From: Peronospora farinosa | Lineage: Eukaryota > Oomycota > Peronosporomycetes > Peronosporales > Peronosporaceae | Direction: 5' to 3' | NCBI GenBank assembly: GCA_947646735.1 | Contig: CANTFK010000228.1 | Location: forward strand, 310,001 to 374,000 | Length of the DNA: 64,000 nt | Shown: one piece after another, positions 46,602-57,451 of the stretch | How the letters are laid out: every line of letters begins with the position of its first letter | Numbering within the stretch: the stretch's first letter is position 1 | The notes under the pieces: generated by a model | What the model was told of the DNA's origin: nothing | Databases searched by the model: none | The model's input: only the letters and a program-made list of their open reading frames with translations | Translations under genes and position numbers: made by a program

Positions 46602-47866
46602 GTGGTGGAGACAGAGCTCCCACGTTTAGAGGAGGAATCCGTATGTGGAGAGGCTCTACATCGTGGCCGCTGGATTGAGGTAGCGAGCCCACCGTGCACT
46701 GCTGCAGAGATCACATCTCTGTCAGACCTTGCATGGAAAGACTTCCTTCATGACCTAAAGGCCGGCGACATCGAGCAAGTGTGCATCGTTTCAGCAACCG
46801 AAGCATCCAGTGAAGAAGTTTTGGAGGCTCGCCCAAAGAGCGCTGAGCCTAAATCAGCGCGCGAAGAACGCTTCGCGGCACAGTATTGGGATGCTCTTCG
46901 TGCTTCGGGCAACCCTGTATACGATATCGCCCGTGAGTACGCCAATATTTTCCCGGAGAAAATTCCAGCTGAGCTTCCGGCGGATCGTGGTGTGCGGCAC
47001 GAGATAGATCTCGTGCCAGGATCGAAATATTGCGTGACACGGCAGTGGCCGTTACCGCGCGACCAAGTCATCGCTATAGATGAATTTTCGAGGGTCGCCG
47101 TAAGGCTGGCCATGTCCGCGAGAGTATCTAGCCACATTCGAGTCCGACTTTCTGTGTGAAGAAAGCCACCGGCGGTTGGCGCATTGTGCACGCCTTCAAC
47201 AAGCTGAATGACGCCACGATCCCGGCTCAAACGCCTATTCCTCGAAAAGACATGGTATTAAATACCATGTCCGGGAGCGAGATCTACAGCGCCATAGATC
47301 TAAAAGACGGTTTCTATCAGATCCTCATGAGGGACAGTGACATTCCGTTCACTGCGGTCAGCACCCCAAGCGGGATGCTTTGGGAGTGGCTAGTCATGCC
47401 ACTAGGTCTTAAGAACGCTTCAGCTACGTTCAATCGGATGGTGACACAAGTACTTCGTCCACTTCGCGATTTTGCACCGAGCTACTTTGACTACATTTTC
47501 GTTCACAGCCGCGCTGAGCAAAAGCTCAGCGCTACGGAGGCACACCTTCGACACTTGAAGCAGGTGTTTCAAGGTATGCGCGAGAATAAATGGTATGCGA
47601 ATTTGAAGAAATGTGTCTTCTGCGCTCCCGAGATTCCAGTACTCGGTGCAACGTCAGCAAGAAAGGTGTCCGCACTGATCCTGAGAAGCGCATCGATCTG
47701 TTTCTGGCCAACGCCCAGGAACCAAACTGAATTACGTCAATGTATCGGTCTGGCAAATTACTTGCATAAGTATACGAAGAACTATGCTGAGCTAATTCAG
47801 CCATTATTGACTTGCTTAAGAAAGAAGCAGTATAGTTATGAAAGGCAGAATATCAATCTGCCTTGA
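46602..47866 (+). pseudogene. reverse transcriptase of element C copy 1, catalytic box mutated
   Basis: Two frames (46602-47159 and 47156-47866) together cover RT. Motifs seen are KATGGWRIVHAFNKLN, DGFYQILMR, SGMLWEWLVMPLGLKNA and the active-site box. The box reads SYFDYIFVHS (about 47479-47508) instead of the usual YxDD: the second catalytic Asp is Tyr. A frameshift and a stop lie upstream of KATGG (about 47090-47130), and another frame break follows VLGAT. The enzyme would be dead even without the frameshifts. The same Tyr is in the inverted copy. Confidence 0.88.
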
Positions 47867-48640
47867 CTCCGTAAAGAAGATCTTGTCCGAGGCTTCTATA
47901 CTGATGCTACCTGATGACTTCAAGACATTCCACGTCGTATGTGACGCGATTAATTTCGCTATAGGATGTGCCCTCATGCAATTTGATGACGAGGGTCGAG
48001 AGCGCGTCGTGAGTTTTCAATCACGACAGATGAAACCTGCAGAGAAAAATTATCCGGTACACGACAAGGAACTTTTGGCTATGAGTTACGCGCTAATCAA
48101 GTTCAGAGTATATTTGCTCGGCAAAAATATGTTTTCTATCTACACATATCGCGCATCATTGCGTACCGCCGTCAAGAGTCCTCACTTGTCCCAGCGTTTG
48201 GCACGGTGGTTGTCATTTTTCGCCGAGTATAATTTTGTGGTCCATTACAAACCTGGCAAGAATAACATTCTCGCTGACGCGCTTTCTCGTCGTCCTGATT
48301 ACGATCCTCGGCGCGACATGGGTCATCAAACGGAGAATGTTGATGACGATGAAGATATCTGTGCGTGTTGTATTGAGCTGTTGCTCAATGCGATGATTTC
48401 GAAACCCGTGCTGGCGATCCGAACTCAGATCGCTGAATCCTACGCGAATGATTCCTTCTATGCAGGAATCATCAACTATCTCAGGGACCCGAGAGAAAAA
48501 TTACTCGCGAAGTTGACGAGACTAACACGCGATAACATAGAGCGATACGCGCTTGACGGACCGTTGCTGACGTACACGATGGACGTCTTTGATTCACCGC
48601 GTGTCGTCATCCCTGCTGATGACGACCTTCGAGCCCGATT
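47838..48640 (+). pseudogene. RNase H and spacer of element C copy 1
   Basis: Open frame with the RNase H core (VVCDAINFAIGCALMQF, then NYPVHDKELLAMSYAL). The usual T-D-H-x-S-L is altered to T-Y-R-A-S-L. After the core come HYKPGKNNILADALSRRPDY, the conserved end of gypsy RNase H, and a linker leading to the integrase zinc-binding region. Domain is recognisable but damaged at one site. Confidence 0.85.
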
Positions 48641-49744
48641 GGTTCATGAGTTTCACGACAGCCCAGCTGGCGGACACCTGGGTCGCGAAAAGACGTTGCA
48701 GCTATTTCTCGCGTGTTTGTTTGGCCGCGAATGTGTAAGTAAATTCAGAAATGGGTGCGCTCCTGGAAAACCTGTCAGCGTGTGAAGCCCGCGCCATCCT
48801 CACAAGCCCCATTGCGTCCGCTTCCGATTGCTACGGAAGCCTGGCGCTGGGTCAGCATGGATTTTATCTTTGGCCTTCCACCGGATGAACAGAAACGCAC
48901 GGGCGTATTGGTTCTAGTGGATCGATTCAGCAAAATGGTGCATTTTGCTCCGGTCTCCGCCAACATTACGGCGGAGACGACAGCGAAGATCTTCATTGAT
49001 CTTATCTTCAGGCATCACGGCTTGCCAGAATCTATTGTTTCGGACCGTGAACCGCGTTTCACTTCGGCTTTCTGGGCCGAATTAATTCAGCTATTAGGCA
49101 CGCGGTTGCTTATGTCTACGGCGGCCCATCCAGAGACGGATGGGCAAACGGAGCGTGTGAACAGAGTGCTCGAAGATGTCTTGCGCAGTTATGCAACATC
49201 GTTCTCATCATGGAGTTCATTTCTTCCACTTGCAGAGTTTGCAATCAACAATGCTGTCCACGCGTCAACCGTGTTGACGCCCTTTTTCGTTAACAACGCG
49301 AGGCATCCTCGCGTTCCGGCGCTACTTGCTCTCTCAGCTTCAGAACACCCTGTTTCCAAGCTTGGTGGGGGAGTATCTACGGATGGAATTGCGCCGAAAC
49401 TATTGACGATTGATTACGATGAGAACAAGGTTGCTGCCGATGCAACTAATGCAAATAATTTTGTGGCCAACGGCATATCGACTCCTGACGCGATACATTC
49501 CATCGCGTCTCCCGTTGCTAATTTTTTCCCAAAAGAGAATACGTCGCCTGTAAGTTCGGCTGCAGTAACCGAATTTCTGCTATTACGACAAGGAATCATG
49601 CGTTTTGTGCGTGATGCATTACAAGAGGCAGTCGACAAGAAAAAGGAGATATATGCAGACAGAAGAGGTCGAAAGAATATGTTGACATTTCGAGAAGGTG
49701 ACAGAGTATTATTATCAACAGTAGATTACCGAACATCTCAGTGA
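48640..49744 (+). pseudogene. integrase of element C copy 1
   Basis: The N-terminal zinc motif starts with HEFHDSPAGGHLGREKT (48645-48695) and its Cys pair (C-x2-C) spans a frame break at about 48720-48775. The catalytic core follows in one open frame with D in SMDFIFGLPPD, D in ESIVSDREPRFTS and E in DGQTERVNRVLED, the DDE triad. The core itself is intact and long. No ATG starts it, as expected for part of a polyprotein. Confidence 0.88.
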
Positions 49745-50448
49745 CGAATTTGGGCGCTAATAAGTTAGCGCCAATATATATTGGCCCATTTCGGGTTGTT
49801 AAGGTGCATGGTGACGCTTACACGCTAGACATACCTACATCTATGCGCTTGCACCCGACGTTCTACGTCGGGCGCCTCAAGGCTTACCTGCCGGCGGATC
49901 TCCCTTCGAATCTTCCCCACTCTTCTGTGCCGGCTCAAAATACGACATCCCTTGACGACGACGTTGACGACGACTGGGACCAAGTCCTGCCCGAACGCGT
50001 GCAGACTCGACCTGCTGGGGTCTTCCGTACGCAGTCGTCTCAAGTTGACGTAGGCGTTCAACCAGTACCAGCTGCTCACGTCGAGTCCGCTCAGCAGCCT
50101 CAGTCGCAGCATCCGCACGATCTTGATCTCTCTCAGCCATCTTGCGAGCATCAAGTAGAGCATTCTTCGACTCCTCGGCTTCATCGCGGAGTAGGCGCAG
50201 CTCATCATTCGACTGTACAGGCGCCCGATTGCGAGAATCGGCGCTTATCGCCAGAGGTCTTCCGTCGTGATGCTCTTCCTCCCTTAAAAGAAGCATCGGG
50301 TGCGCGACGCTGGATTGTCGACCGAATTGTCGATCACGAGTATCACAAGTTATTTGCGCCGAGTAATAACTCGTCGCCCACGAAGAACCACGTCGAGAAA
50401 CATTACAGTGTTCGCTGGTTGGAATATTCGCTGGCGGACGATAAATGA
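49741..50448 (+). pseudogene. C-terminal integrase/chromodomain region of element C copy 1
   Basis: Begins with the GPF-type module (KLAPIYIGPFRVVKVHGDAY, RLHPTFYVGRLKAY) and continues through an acidic low-complexity linker. It ends with a chromodomain start (RRWIVDRIVDHEYHKL, HYSVRWLEYS). A TGA replaces the Trp codon that normally follows (D-K-stop-E-P-W), truncating the chromodomain. The same TGA is in the inverted copy. Chromodomains guide integration to certain chromatin. Confidence 0.8.
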
Positions 50449-51082
50449 GAACCTTGGAGCATTCTGGCTCAGGATGTCCCGGACGTGGTCGAGGACTATG
50501 AGTCGCGTAGAATGACGGTGATCTTGACCGACGCTGCCGGTTCCATCTCCGATCTCGCGAGCCGTAATGCTCGCGAGCAGCGAAACCACGACGACCTTCC
50601 GAGCGACTCCGAGACCGAGACCAATTACGAGGCTCGGGGGCATACGGATGATAAGGTTGAAGACCTTGGCTACGTGAACGCCCACGGCGATCGTAAGGAC
50701 GCGCTCTCACTCGCCGTAGCTCGGACACCTGGAGCTCCGAAAGGCTTCTCTCATAACGGGCGATGCATGTACGAATATGATCGGGCATGCCTCGCGCACA
50801 CACCAAGTCGTCCCATTCCTGCCGGAACGGGCGCGATCTGCCCATGTCGCACGCTGGACATCCCTCGCGAACGTGGATGTAGCAAAGGTGATACTCGTCA
50901 CAAGTCATGCGACAGATGCGTCGGCGCAGGTCGCCAATAGCTTGCCTATCATGCGTTCCCTCGCGACCATCTAACCAGGCCGTGAAGGACGTTCCTTCAC
51001 GCCGGCTCGCGTTCCAGCGCCTGATGAAGGCACACCAAGATCTCTGCAACGCATCGTCGGTATACGCGTTGTTTTTAGACAT
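49877..51082 (-). CDS. antisense open frame of element C copy 1 (401 codons), unknown product
   Basis: From ATG 51082 the - strand is open for 401 codons (425 from a non-ATG codon). It overlaps the chromodomain region and the following untranslated part of element C. The predicted protein has an N-terminal ~110-residue segment with several Trp and Cys (RSWCAFIRRWN, CRMTCDEYHLCYI, GCPACDMG). An Arg/Ser-rich middle follows (SRSRSRSEGRR, RQRRSRSPS). The last third is a charged coiled coil (LRDEAEESKNALLDARKMAE, ERTRREQLVLVERLRQLE). Antisense frames near the 3' end are known in some plant gypsy elements, but I recognise no family. The composition looks protein-like, yet it may be a by-product of codon bias on the sense strand. 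Confidence 0.45.
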   Translation of the reverse strand: MSKNNAYTDDALQRSWCAFIRRWNASRREGTSFTAWLDGREGTHDRQAIGDLRRRICRMTCDEYHLCYIHVREGCPACDMGRSRPFRQEWDDLVCARGMPDHIRTCIARYERSLSELQVSELRRVRARPYDRRGRSRSQGLQPYHPYAPEPRNWSRSRSRSEGRRGFAAREHYGSRDRRWNRQRRSRSPSFYATHSPRPRPGHPEPECSKVLIYRPPANIPTSEHCNVSRRGSSWATSYYSAQITCDTRDRQFGRQSSVAHPMLLLREEEHHDGRPLAISADSRNRAPVQSNDELRLLRDEAEESKNALLDARKMAERDQDRADAATEAAERTRREQLVLVERLRQLETTAYGRPQQVESARVRAGLGPSRRQRRRQGMSYFEPAQKSGEDSKGDPPAGKP

Positions 51083-51372
51083 TACTGAGCAGCATGGACC
51101 CTGGAAGTCCACGAAACGATATCTCTGACAACCACAACTGATAACGCCAAGCGACAATCCAAAGAGAGTAGGTGCTGCAGGTCATGGATGGGAACTTGAA
51201 ACCGTTGCGCTTTTAAGGTGCTGTCGAACCCGAGCCACTGGAGGTCATGAAGGACCTCTTCACGCGATACCGTACAGTGAGAGGCAAAGCGACGAACAGA
51301 GCGGTTCGAAGATACGCCGTTGGACGAGAAGAAACTTTCTGCGTTTCGCGCTTACATTGTAGTAGGCGCAAC

Positions 51373-51390
51373 TTAAAGAGGGGGGGGTGA
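51373..51390 (+). other. polypurine tract of element C copy 1
   Basis: TTAAAGAGGGGGGGGTGA lies directly before the 3' LTR start TGTAATAGGG. It is the expected primer site for plus-strand synthesis. Confidence 0.8.
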
Positions 51391-51710
51391 TGTAATAGGG
51401 CAACCTATGACATAAGTAGTTATAGGTATAATACATAATTACATAAGTAGGCATAGGGCAGTATCCGATCAGCGGTTACTTTGCGTCATTGTATTATTGG
51501 TTTATTATTGGGGTGCCAGACCCAATAATAAGCCAATAATAGATTGACTTCCATATTGCGTGGTTCCCATGAGCTAGGGCACATGTTAGCACTTACTGCG
51601 AATTGAGACTAGACAAAAAATAAAAACAGAGTTATATTTACGAGTTCATTTAGAGCACTTCCTCAAGGCCCTTTTAGTGTAAGACGGTAACGGGTCCTTA
51701 GCCCGTAACA
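51391..51710 (+). repeat. 3' LTR of element C copy 1
   Basis: 320 bp, TGTAATAGGG to AGCCCGTAACA. It is nearly identical over most of its length to the inverted LTR at 51861-52181. It is clearly more diverged from its own 5' partner at 42226-42545. Confidence 0.9.
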
Positions 51711-51860
51711 CCCTTGATTTCTGGGTCCCTTGTACCCTGGGGCTCTAGTATCCTGGGGCCCTAGTATCCTAAGGCCATTATACCCTGGGGCCCCTGTACC
51801 CTGGAGTCCTTGTACCCTGGCGCCCTTGTACCCTAGGGATCTTGTATCCCAAGGCCCTTG
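51711..51860. repeat. 150-bp minisatellite spacer at the palindrome centre
   Basis: Degenerate ~15-17 bp units such as CCCTTGTACCCTGGGG, CCTAGTATCCTGGGG and CCCCTGTACCCTGGAGT. The same kind of unit borders element C on the left (42205-42225) and follows family B LTRs (59037-59085, 61941-61989). Confidence 0.8.
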
Positions 51861-52181
51861 TCGTAACGGTCAAAGGACCCGATACCGTCTTACACTAAAA
51901 GAGCGTTGAGGAAGCGCTCTAAATGAACTCGTAAATATAACTCTGTTTTTATTTTTTGTCAAGTCTCAATTCGCAGTAAGTGCTAACATGTGCCCTAGCT
52001 CATGGGAACCACGCAATATGGAAGTCAATCTATTATTGGCTTATTATTGGGTCTGGCACCCCAATAATAAACCAATAATACAATGACGCAAAGTAACCGC
52101 TGATCGGATACTGCCCTATGCCTACTTATGTAATTATGTATTATACCTATAACTACTTATGTCATAGGTTGCCCTATTACA
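51861..52181 (-). repeat. 3' LTR of element C copy 2
   Basis: Inverted LTR ending (on the + strand) GCCCTATTACA. Its outer edge near the palindrome centre is altered (GTAACGGTCAAAGGACCCG) relative to copy 1. The mirrored polypurine tract follows at 52182-52200. Confidence 0.88.
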
Positions 52182-52490
52182 TCACCCCCCCCCTCTTTAA
52201 GTTGCGCCTACTACAATGTAAGCGCGAAACGCAGAAAGTTTCTTCTCGTCCAACGGCGTATCTTCGAACCGCTCTTTTCGTCGCTTTGCCTCTCACTGTA
52301 CGGTATCGCGTGAAGAGGTCCTTCATGACCTCCAGTGGCTCGGGTTCGACAGCACCTTAAAAGCGCAACGGTTTCAAGTTCCCATCCATGACCTGCAGCA
52401 CCTACTCTCTTTGGATTGTCGCTTGGCGTTATCAGTTGTGGTTGTCAGAGATATCGTTTCGTGGACTTCCAGGGTCCATGCTGCTCAGTA

Positions 52491-53696
52491 ATGTCTAAAA
52501 ACAACGCGTATACCGACGATGCGTTGCAGAGATCTTGGTGTGCCTTCATCAGGCGCTGGAACGCGAGCCGGCGTGAAGGAACGTCCTTCACGGCCTGGTT
52601 AGATGGTCGCGAGGGAACGCATGATAGGCAAGCTATTGGCGACCTGCGCCGACGCATCTGTCGCATGACTTGTGACGAGTATCACCTTTGCTACATCCAC
52701 GTTCGCGAGGGATGTCCAGCGTGCGACATGGGCAGATCGCGCCCGTTCCGGCAGGAATGGGACGACTTGGTGTGTGCGCGAGGCATGCCCGATCATATTC
52801 GTACATGCATCGCCCGTTATGAGAGAAGCCTTTCGGAGCTCCAGGTGTCCGAGCTACGGCGAGTGAGAGCGCGTCCTTACGATCGCCGTGGGCGTTCACG
52901 TAGCCAAGGTCTTCAACCTTATCATCCGTATGCCCCCGAGCCTCGTAATTGGTCTCGGTCTCGGAGTCGCTCGGAAGGTCGTCGTGGTTTCGTTGCTCGC
53001 GAGCATTACGGCTCGCGAGATCGGAGATGGAACCGGCAGCGTCGGTCAAGATCACCGTCATTCTACGCGACTCATAGTCCTCGACCACGTCCGGGACATC
53101 CTGAGCCAGAATGCTCCAAGGTTCTCATTTATCGTCCGCCGGCGAATATTCCAACCAGCGAACACTGTAATGTTTCTCGACGTGGTTCTTCGTGGGCGAC
53201 GAGTTATTACTCGGCGCAAATAACTTGTGATACTCGTGATCGACAATTCGGTCGACAATCCAGCGTCGCGCACCCGATGCTTCTTTTAAGGGAGGAAGAG
53301 CATCACGACGGAAGACCTCTGGCGATAAGCGCCGATTCTCGCAATCGGGCGCCTGTACAGTCGAATGATGAGCTGCGCCTACTCCGCGATGAAGCCGAGG
53401 AGTCGAAGAATGCTCTACTTGATGCTCGCAAGATGGCTGAGAGAGCTCAAGATCGTGCGGATGCTGCGACTGAGGCTGCTGAGCGGACTCGACGTGAGCA
53501 GCTGGTACTGGTTGAACGCCTACGTCAACTTGAGACGACTGCGTACGGAAGACCCCAGCAGGTCGAGTCTGCACGCGTTCGGGCAGGACTTGGTCCCAGT
53601 CGTCGTCAACGTCGTCGTCAAGGGATGTCGTATTTTGAGCCGGCACAGAAGAGTGGGGAAGATTCGAAGGGAGATCCGCCGGCAGGTAAGCCTTGA
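52491..53696 (+). CDS. antisense open frame of element C copy 2 (401 codons), unknown product
   Basis: Mirror of the frame at 49877-51082, again open from ATG to stop and differing by very few residues (for example D to A in the coiled coil, A to V in the Arg-rich part). Preservation in both copies may simply reflect recent duplication. Described under copy 1. Confidence 0.45.
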   Translation: MSKNNAYTDDALQRSWCAFIRRWNASRREGTSFTAWLDGREGTHDRQAIGDLRRRICRMTCDEYHLCYIHVREGCPACDMGRSRPFRQEWDDLVCARGMPDHIRTCIARYERSLSELQVSELRRVRARPYDRRGRSRSQGLQPYHPYAPEPRNWSRSRSRSEGRRGFVAREHYGSRDRRWNRQRRSRSPSFYATHSPRPRPGHPEPECSKVLIYRPPANIPTSEHCNVSRRGSSWATSYYSAQITCDTRDRQFGRQSSVAHPMLLLREEEHHDGRPLAISADSRNRAPVQSNDELRLLRDEAEESKNALLDARKMAERAQDRADAATEAAERTRREQLVLVERLRQLETTAYGRPQQVESARVRAGLGPSRRQRRRQGMSYFEPAQKSGEDSKGDPPAGKP

Positions 53697-53832
53697 GGCG
53701 CCCGACGTAGAACGTCGGGTGCAAGCGCATAGATGTAGGTATGTCTAGCGTGTAAGCGTCACCATGCACCTTAACAACCCGAAATGGGCCAATATATATT
53801 GGCGCTAACTTATTAGCGCCCAAATTCGTCAC
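53125..53832 (-). pseudogene. GPF module/chromodomain region of element C copy 2
   Basis: Same architecture and same terminal TGA as copy 1. Small substitutions occur (L-D-L to L-E-L in the linker, S-L-A-D-D-K to S-P-A-D-D-K before the stop). Confidence 0.8.
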
Positions 53833-54900
53833 TGAGATGTTCGGTAATCTACTGTTGATAATAATACTCTGTCACCTTCTCGAAATGTCAACATATTCTT
53901 TCGACCTCTTCTGTCTGCATATATCTCCTTTTTCTTGTCGACTGCCTCTTGTAATGCATCACGCACAAAACGCATGATTCCTTGTCGTAATAGCAGAAAT
54001 TCGGTTACTGCAGCCGAACTTACAGGCGACGTATTCTCTTTTGGGAAAAAATTAGCAACGGGAGACGCGATGGAATGTATCGCGTCAGGAGTCGATATGC
54101 CGTTGGCCACAAAATTATTTGCATTAGTTGCATCGGCAGCAACCTTGTTCTCATCGTAATCAATCGTCAATAGTTTCGGCGCAATTCCATCCGTAGATAC
54201 TCCCCCACCAAGCTTGGAAACAGGGTGTTCTGAAGCTGAGAGAGCAAGTAGCGCCGGAACGCGAGGATGCCTCGCGTTGTTAACGAAAAAGGGCGTCAAC
54301 ACGGTTGACGCGTGGACAGCATTGTTGATTGCAAACTCTGCAAGTGGAAGAAATGAACTCCATGATGAGAACGATGTTGCATAACAGCGCAAGACATCTT
54401 CGAGCACTCTGTTCACACGCTCCGTTTGCCCATCCGTCTCTGGATGGGCCGCCGTAGACATAAGCAACCGCGTGCCTAATAGCTGAATTAATTCGGCCCA
54501 GAAAGCCGAAGTGAAACGCGGTTCACGGTCCGAAACAATAGATTCTGGCAAGCCGTGATGCCTGAAGATAAGATCAATGAAGATCTTCGCTGTCGTCTCC
54601 GCCGTAATGTTGGCGGAGACCGGAGCAAAATGCACCATTTTGCTGAATCGATCCACTAGAACCAATACGCCCGTGCGTTTCTGTTCATCCGGTGGAAGGC
54701 CAAAGATAAAATCCATGCTGACCCAGCGCCAGGCTTCCGTAGCAATCGGAAGCGGACGCAATGGGGCTTGTGAGGATGGCGCGGGCTTCACACGCTGACA
54801 GGTTTTCCAGGAGCGCACCCATTTCTGAATTTACTTACACATTCGCGGCCAAACAAACACGCGAGAAATAGCTGCACGTCTTTTCGCGACCCAGGTGTCC
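53829..54900 (-). pseudogene. integrase of element C copy 2
   Basis: Core with the DDE residues intact, as in copy 1, with one Ser to Cys change after VLEDVLR. The zinc-binding N-terminus is again split by a frame break. Confidence 0.85.
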
Positions 54901-55732
54901 GCCAGCTGGGCTGTCGTGAAATTCATGAACCAATCGGGCTCGAAGGTCGTCATCAGCAGGGATGACGACACGCGGTGAATCAAAGACGTCCATCGTGTAC
55001 GTCAGCAACGGTCCGTCAAGCGCGTACCGCTCTATGTTATCGCGTGTTAGTCTCGTCAACTTCGCGAGTAATTTTTCTCTCGGGTCCCTGAGATAGTTGA
55101 TGATTCCTGCATAGAAGGAATCATTCGCGTAGGATTCAGCGATCTGAGTTCGGATCGCCAGCACGGGTTTCGAAATCATCGCATTGAGCAACAGCTCAAT
55201 ACAACACGCACAGATATCTTCATCGTCATCAACATTCTCCGTTTGATGACCCATGTCGCGCCGAGGATCGTAATCAGGACGACGAGAAAGCGCGTCAGCG
55301 AGAATGTTATTCTTGCCAGGTTTGTAATGGACCACAAAATTATACTCGGCGAAAAATGACAACCACCGTGCCAAACGCTGGGACAAGTGAGGACTCTTGA
55401 CGGCGGTACGCAATGATGCGCGATATGTGTAGATAGAACATATTTTTGCCGAGCAAACATACTCTGAACTTGATTAGCGCGTAACGCATAGCCAAAAGTT
55501 CCTTGTCGTGTACCGGATAATTTTTCTCTGCAGGTTTCATCTGTCGTGATTGAAAACTCACGACGCGCTCTCGACCCTCGTCATCAAATTGCATGAGGGC
55601 ACATCCTATAGCGAAATTAATCGCGTCACATACGACGTGGAATGGCTTGAAGTCATCAGGTAGCATCAGTATAGGAGCCTCGGACAAGCTCTTCTTTACG
55701 GAGTCAACGCAGATTGATATTCTGCCTTTCAT
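54835..55732 (-). pseudogene. RNase H region of element C copy 2
   Basis: Matches copy 1, but a small length difference in a T-run near 55435-55445 adds a frameshift inside the RNase H core. A further one-base difference at about 54880 changes the frame after GGHLGREKT. These breaks are private to copy 2. Confidence 0.82.
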
Positions 55733-56968
55733 AACTATACTGCTTCTTTCTTAAGCAAGTCAATAATGGCTGAATTAGCTCAGCATAGTTCTTCGTATAC
55801 TTATGCAAGTAATTTGCCAGACCGATACATTGACGTAATTCAGTTTGGTTCCTGGGCGTTGGCCAGGAACAGATCGATGCGCTTCTCAGGATCAGTGCGG
55901 ACACCTTTCTTGCTGACGTTGCACCGAGTACTGGAATCTCGGGAGCGCAGAAGACACATTTCTTCAAATTCGCATACCATTTATTCTCGCGCATACCTTG
56001 AAACACCTGCTTCAAGTGTCGAAGGTGTGCCTCCGTAGCGCTGAGCTTTTGCTCAGCGCGGCTGTGAACGAAAATGTAGTCAAAGTAGCTCGGTGCAAAA
56101 TCGCGAAGTGGACGAAGTACTTGTGTCACCATCCGATTGAACGTAGCTGAAGCGTTCTTAAGACCTAGTGGCATGACTAGCCACTCCCAAAGCATCCCGC
56201 TTGGGGTGCTGACCGCAGTGAACGGAATGTCACTGTCCCTCATGAGGATCTGATAGAAACCGTCTTTTAGATCTATGGCGCTGTAGATCTCGCTCCCGGA
56301 CATGGTATTTAATACCATGTCTTTTCGAGGAATAGGCGTTTGAGCCGGGATCGTGGCGTCATTCAGCTTGTTGAAGGCGTGCACAATGCGCCAACCGCCG
56401 GTGGCTTTCTTCACACAGAAAGTCGGACTCGAATGTGGCTAGATACTCTCGCGGACATGGCCAGCCTTACGGCGACCCTCGAAAATTCATCTATAGCGAT
56501 GACTTGGTCGCGCGGTAACGGCCACTGCCGTGTCACGCAATATTTCGATCCTGGCACGAGATCTATCTCGTGCCGCACACCACGATCCGCCGGAAGCTCA
56601 GCTGGAATTTTCTCCGGGAAAATATTGGCGTACTCACGGGCGATATCGTATACAGGGTTGCCCGAAGCACGAAGAGCATCCCAATACTGTGCCGCGAAGC
56701 GTTCTTCGCGCGCTGATTTAGGCTCAGCGCTCTTTGGGCGAGCCTCCAAAACTTCTTCACTGGATGCTTCGGTTGCTGAAACGATGCACACTTGCTCGAT
56801 GTCGCCGGCCTTTAGGTCATGAAGGAAGTCTTTCCATGCAAGGTCTGACAGAGATGTGATCTCTGCAGCAGTGCACGGTGGGCTCGCTACCTCAATCCAG
56901 CGGCCACGATGTAGAGCCTCTCCACATACGGATTCCTCCTCTAAACGTGGGAGCTCTGTCTCCACCAC
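55704..56968 (-). pseudogene. reverse transcriptase of element C copy 2, catalytic box mutated
   Basis: Two frames (56968-56411 and 56414-55704) mirror copy 1. The active-site box is again SYFDYIFVHS, with Tyr in place of the second catalytic Asp. Confidence 0.88.
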
Positions 56969-57041
56969 GTCGGTCTCATGCGGATCTATAGTCCGCCCAT
57001 TATCGTCAATCAGAGGCGTAAGCTCGTCTTTGACCGCCTCA

Positions 57042-57362
57042 CTTGATTTTGGGAGCCCCTGCTCGACCGCCTCGATATTGATCGGTAGCCTCTGCTCTTC
57101 CGATCTGCTTGTATGTGGGAGCCCCTTCTCGACCGCCTCGATAGTGATCGGGAGCCGCTGCTAGTTCGATGTGTTTGTACGCGGAAGCACCTGCTCGACC
57201 GCCTCGAAATTGATCGGTAGCCTCTGCTCTTCCGATCTGCTTGTATGTGGGAGCCTCTGCTCGACCGCCTCGATGAGAATCGGGAACCCCTGTTCGACCG
57301 ATGTCTGTGTGTGAGGGAACCGCTGTTCGACCGGGAAATTTTAATACATATCGATTTTTCAT
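57042..57362 (-). repeat. 66-bp repeat array of element C copy 2
   Basis: Mirror of 46230-46530, with the same number of units and a few substitutions. Confidence 0.82.
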
Positions 57363-57451
57363 ATTTTTATGTCTGTGTATACGGGAACCGCTGTTCGACC
57401 GCCTCGTTCTGTGGCTCCATCAGTGTAACGGAACATACTGCGCACAGAGGG

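Larger units (their letters stand above)
42226..51710 (+). mobile_element. Ty3/gypsy LTR retrotransposon, element C, copy 1 (inactive)
   Basis: A 9.5-kb element with 320-bp LTRs at both ends (TGTAAT...TTACA/GTAACA). Order inside: gag with zinc knuckle, nested or recombined family A leader, aspartic protease, a 66-bp minisatellite, RT, RNase H, integrase, a chromodomain-like end, a polypurine tract and the 3' LTR. This is the Ty3/gypsy (chromovirus-like) order. Frameshifts separate nearly every domain, so it is not autonomous. Flanks are CCCTA on the left and CCCTT on the right, similar but not an exact target-site duplication. Both flanks lie in a CCCTTGTACCCTGGGG-like minisatellite. Confidence 0.9.

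Noticed and set aside
50485..50940. 151-codon + strand frame after the chromodomain stop of element C
   Set aside because: It is probably the read-through tail of pol beyond the TGA and competes with the longer antisense frame; neither product has a known domain, so it was not listed as a separate gene.
42226..51710. Element C as an intact, active retrotransposon
   Set aside because: RT active-site mutation, several frameshifts, a truncated chromodomain and clearly diverged LTRs all argue against activity.
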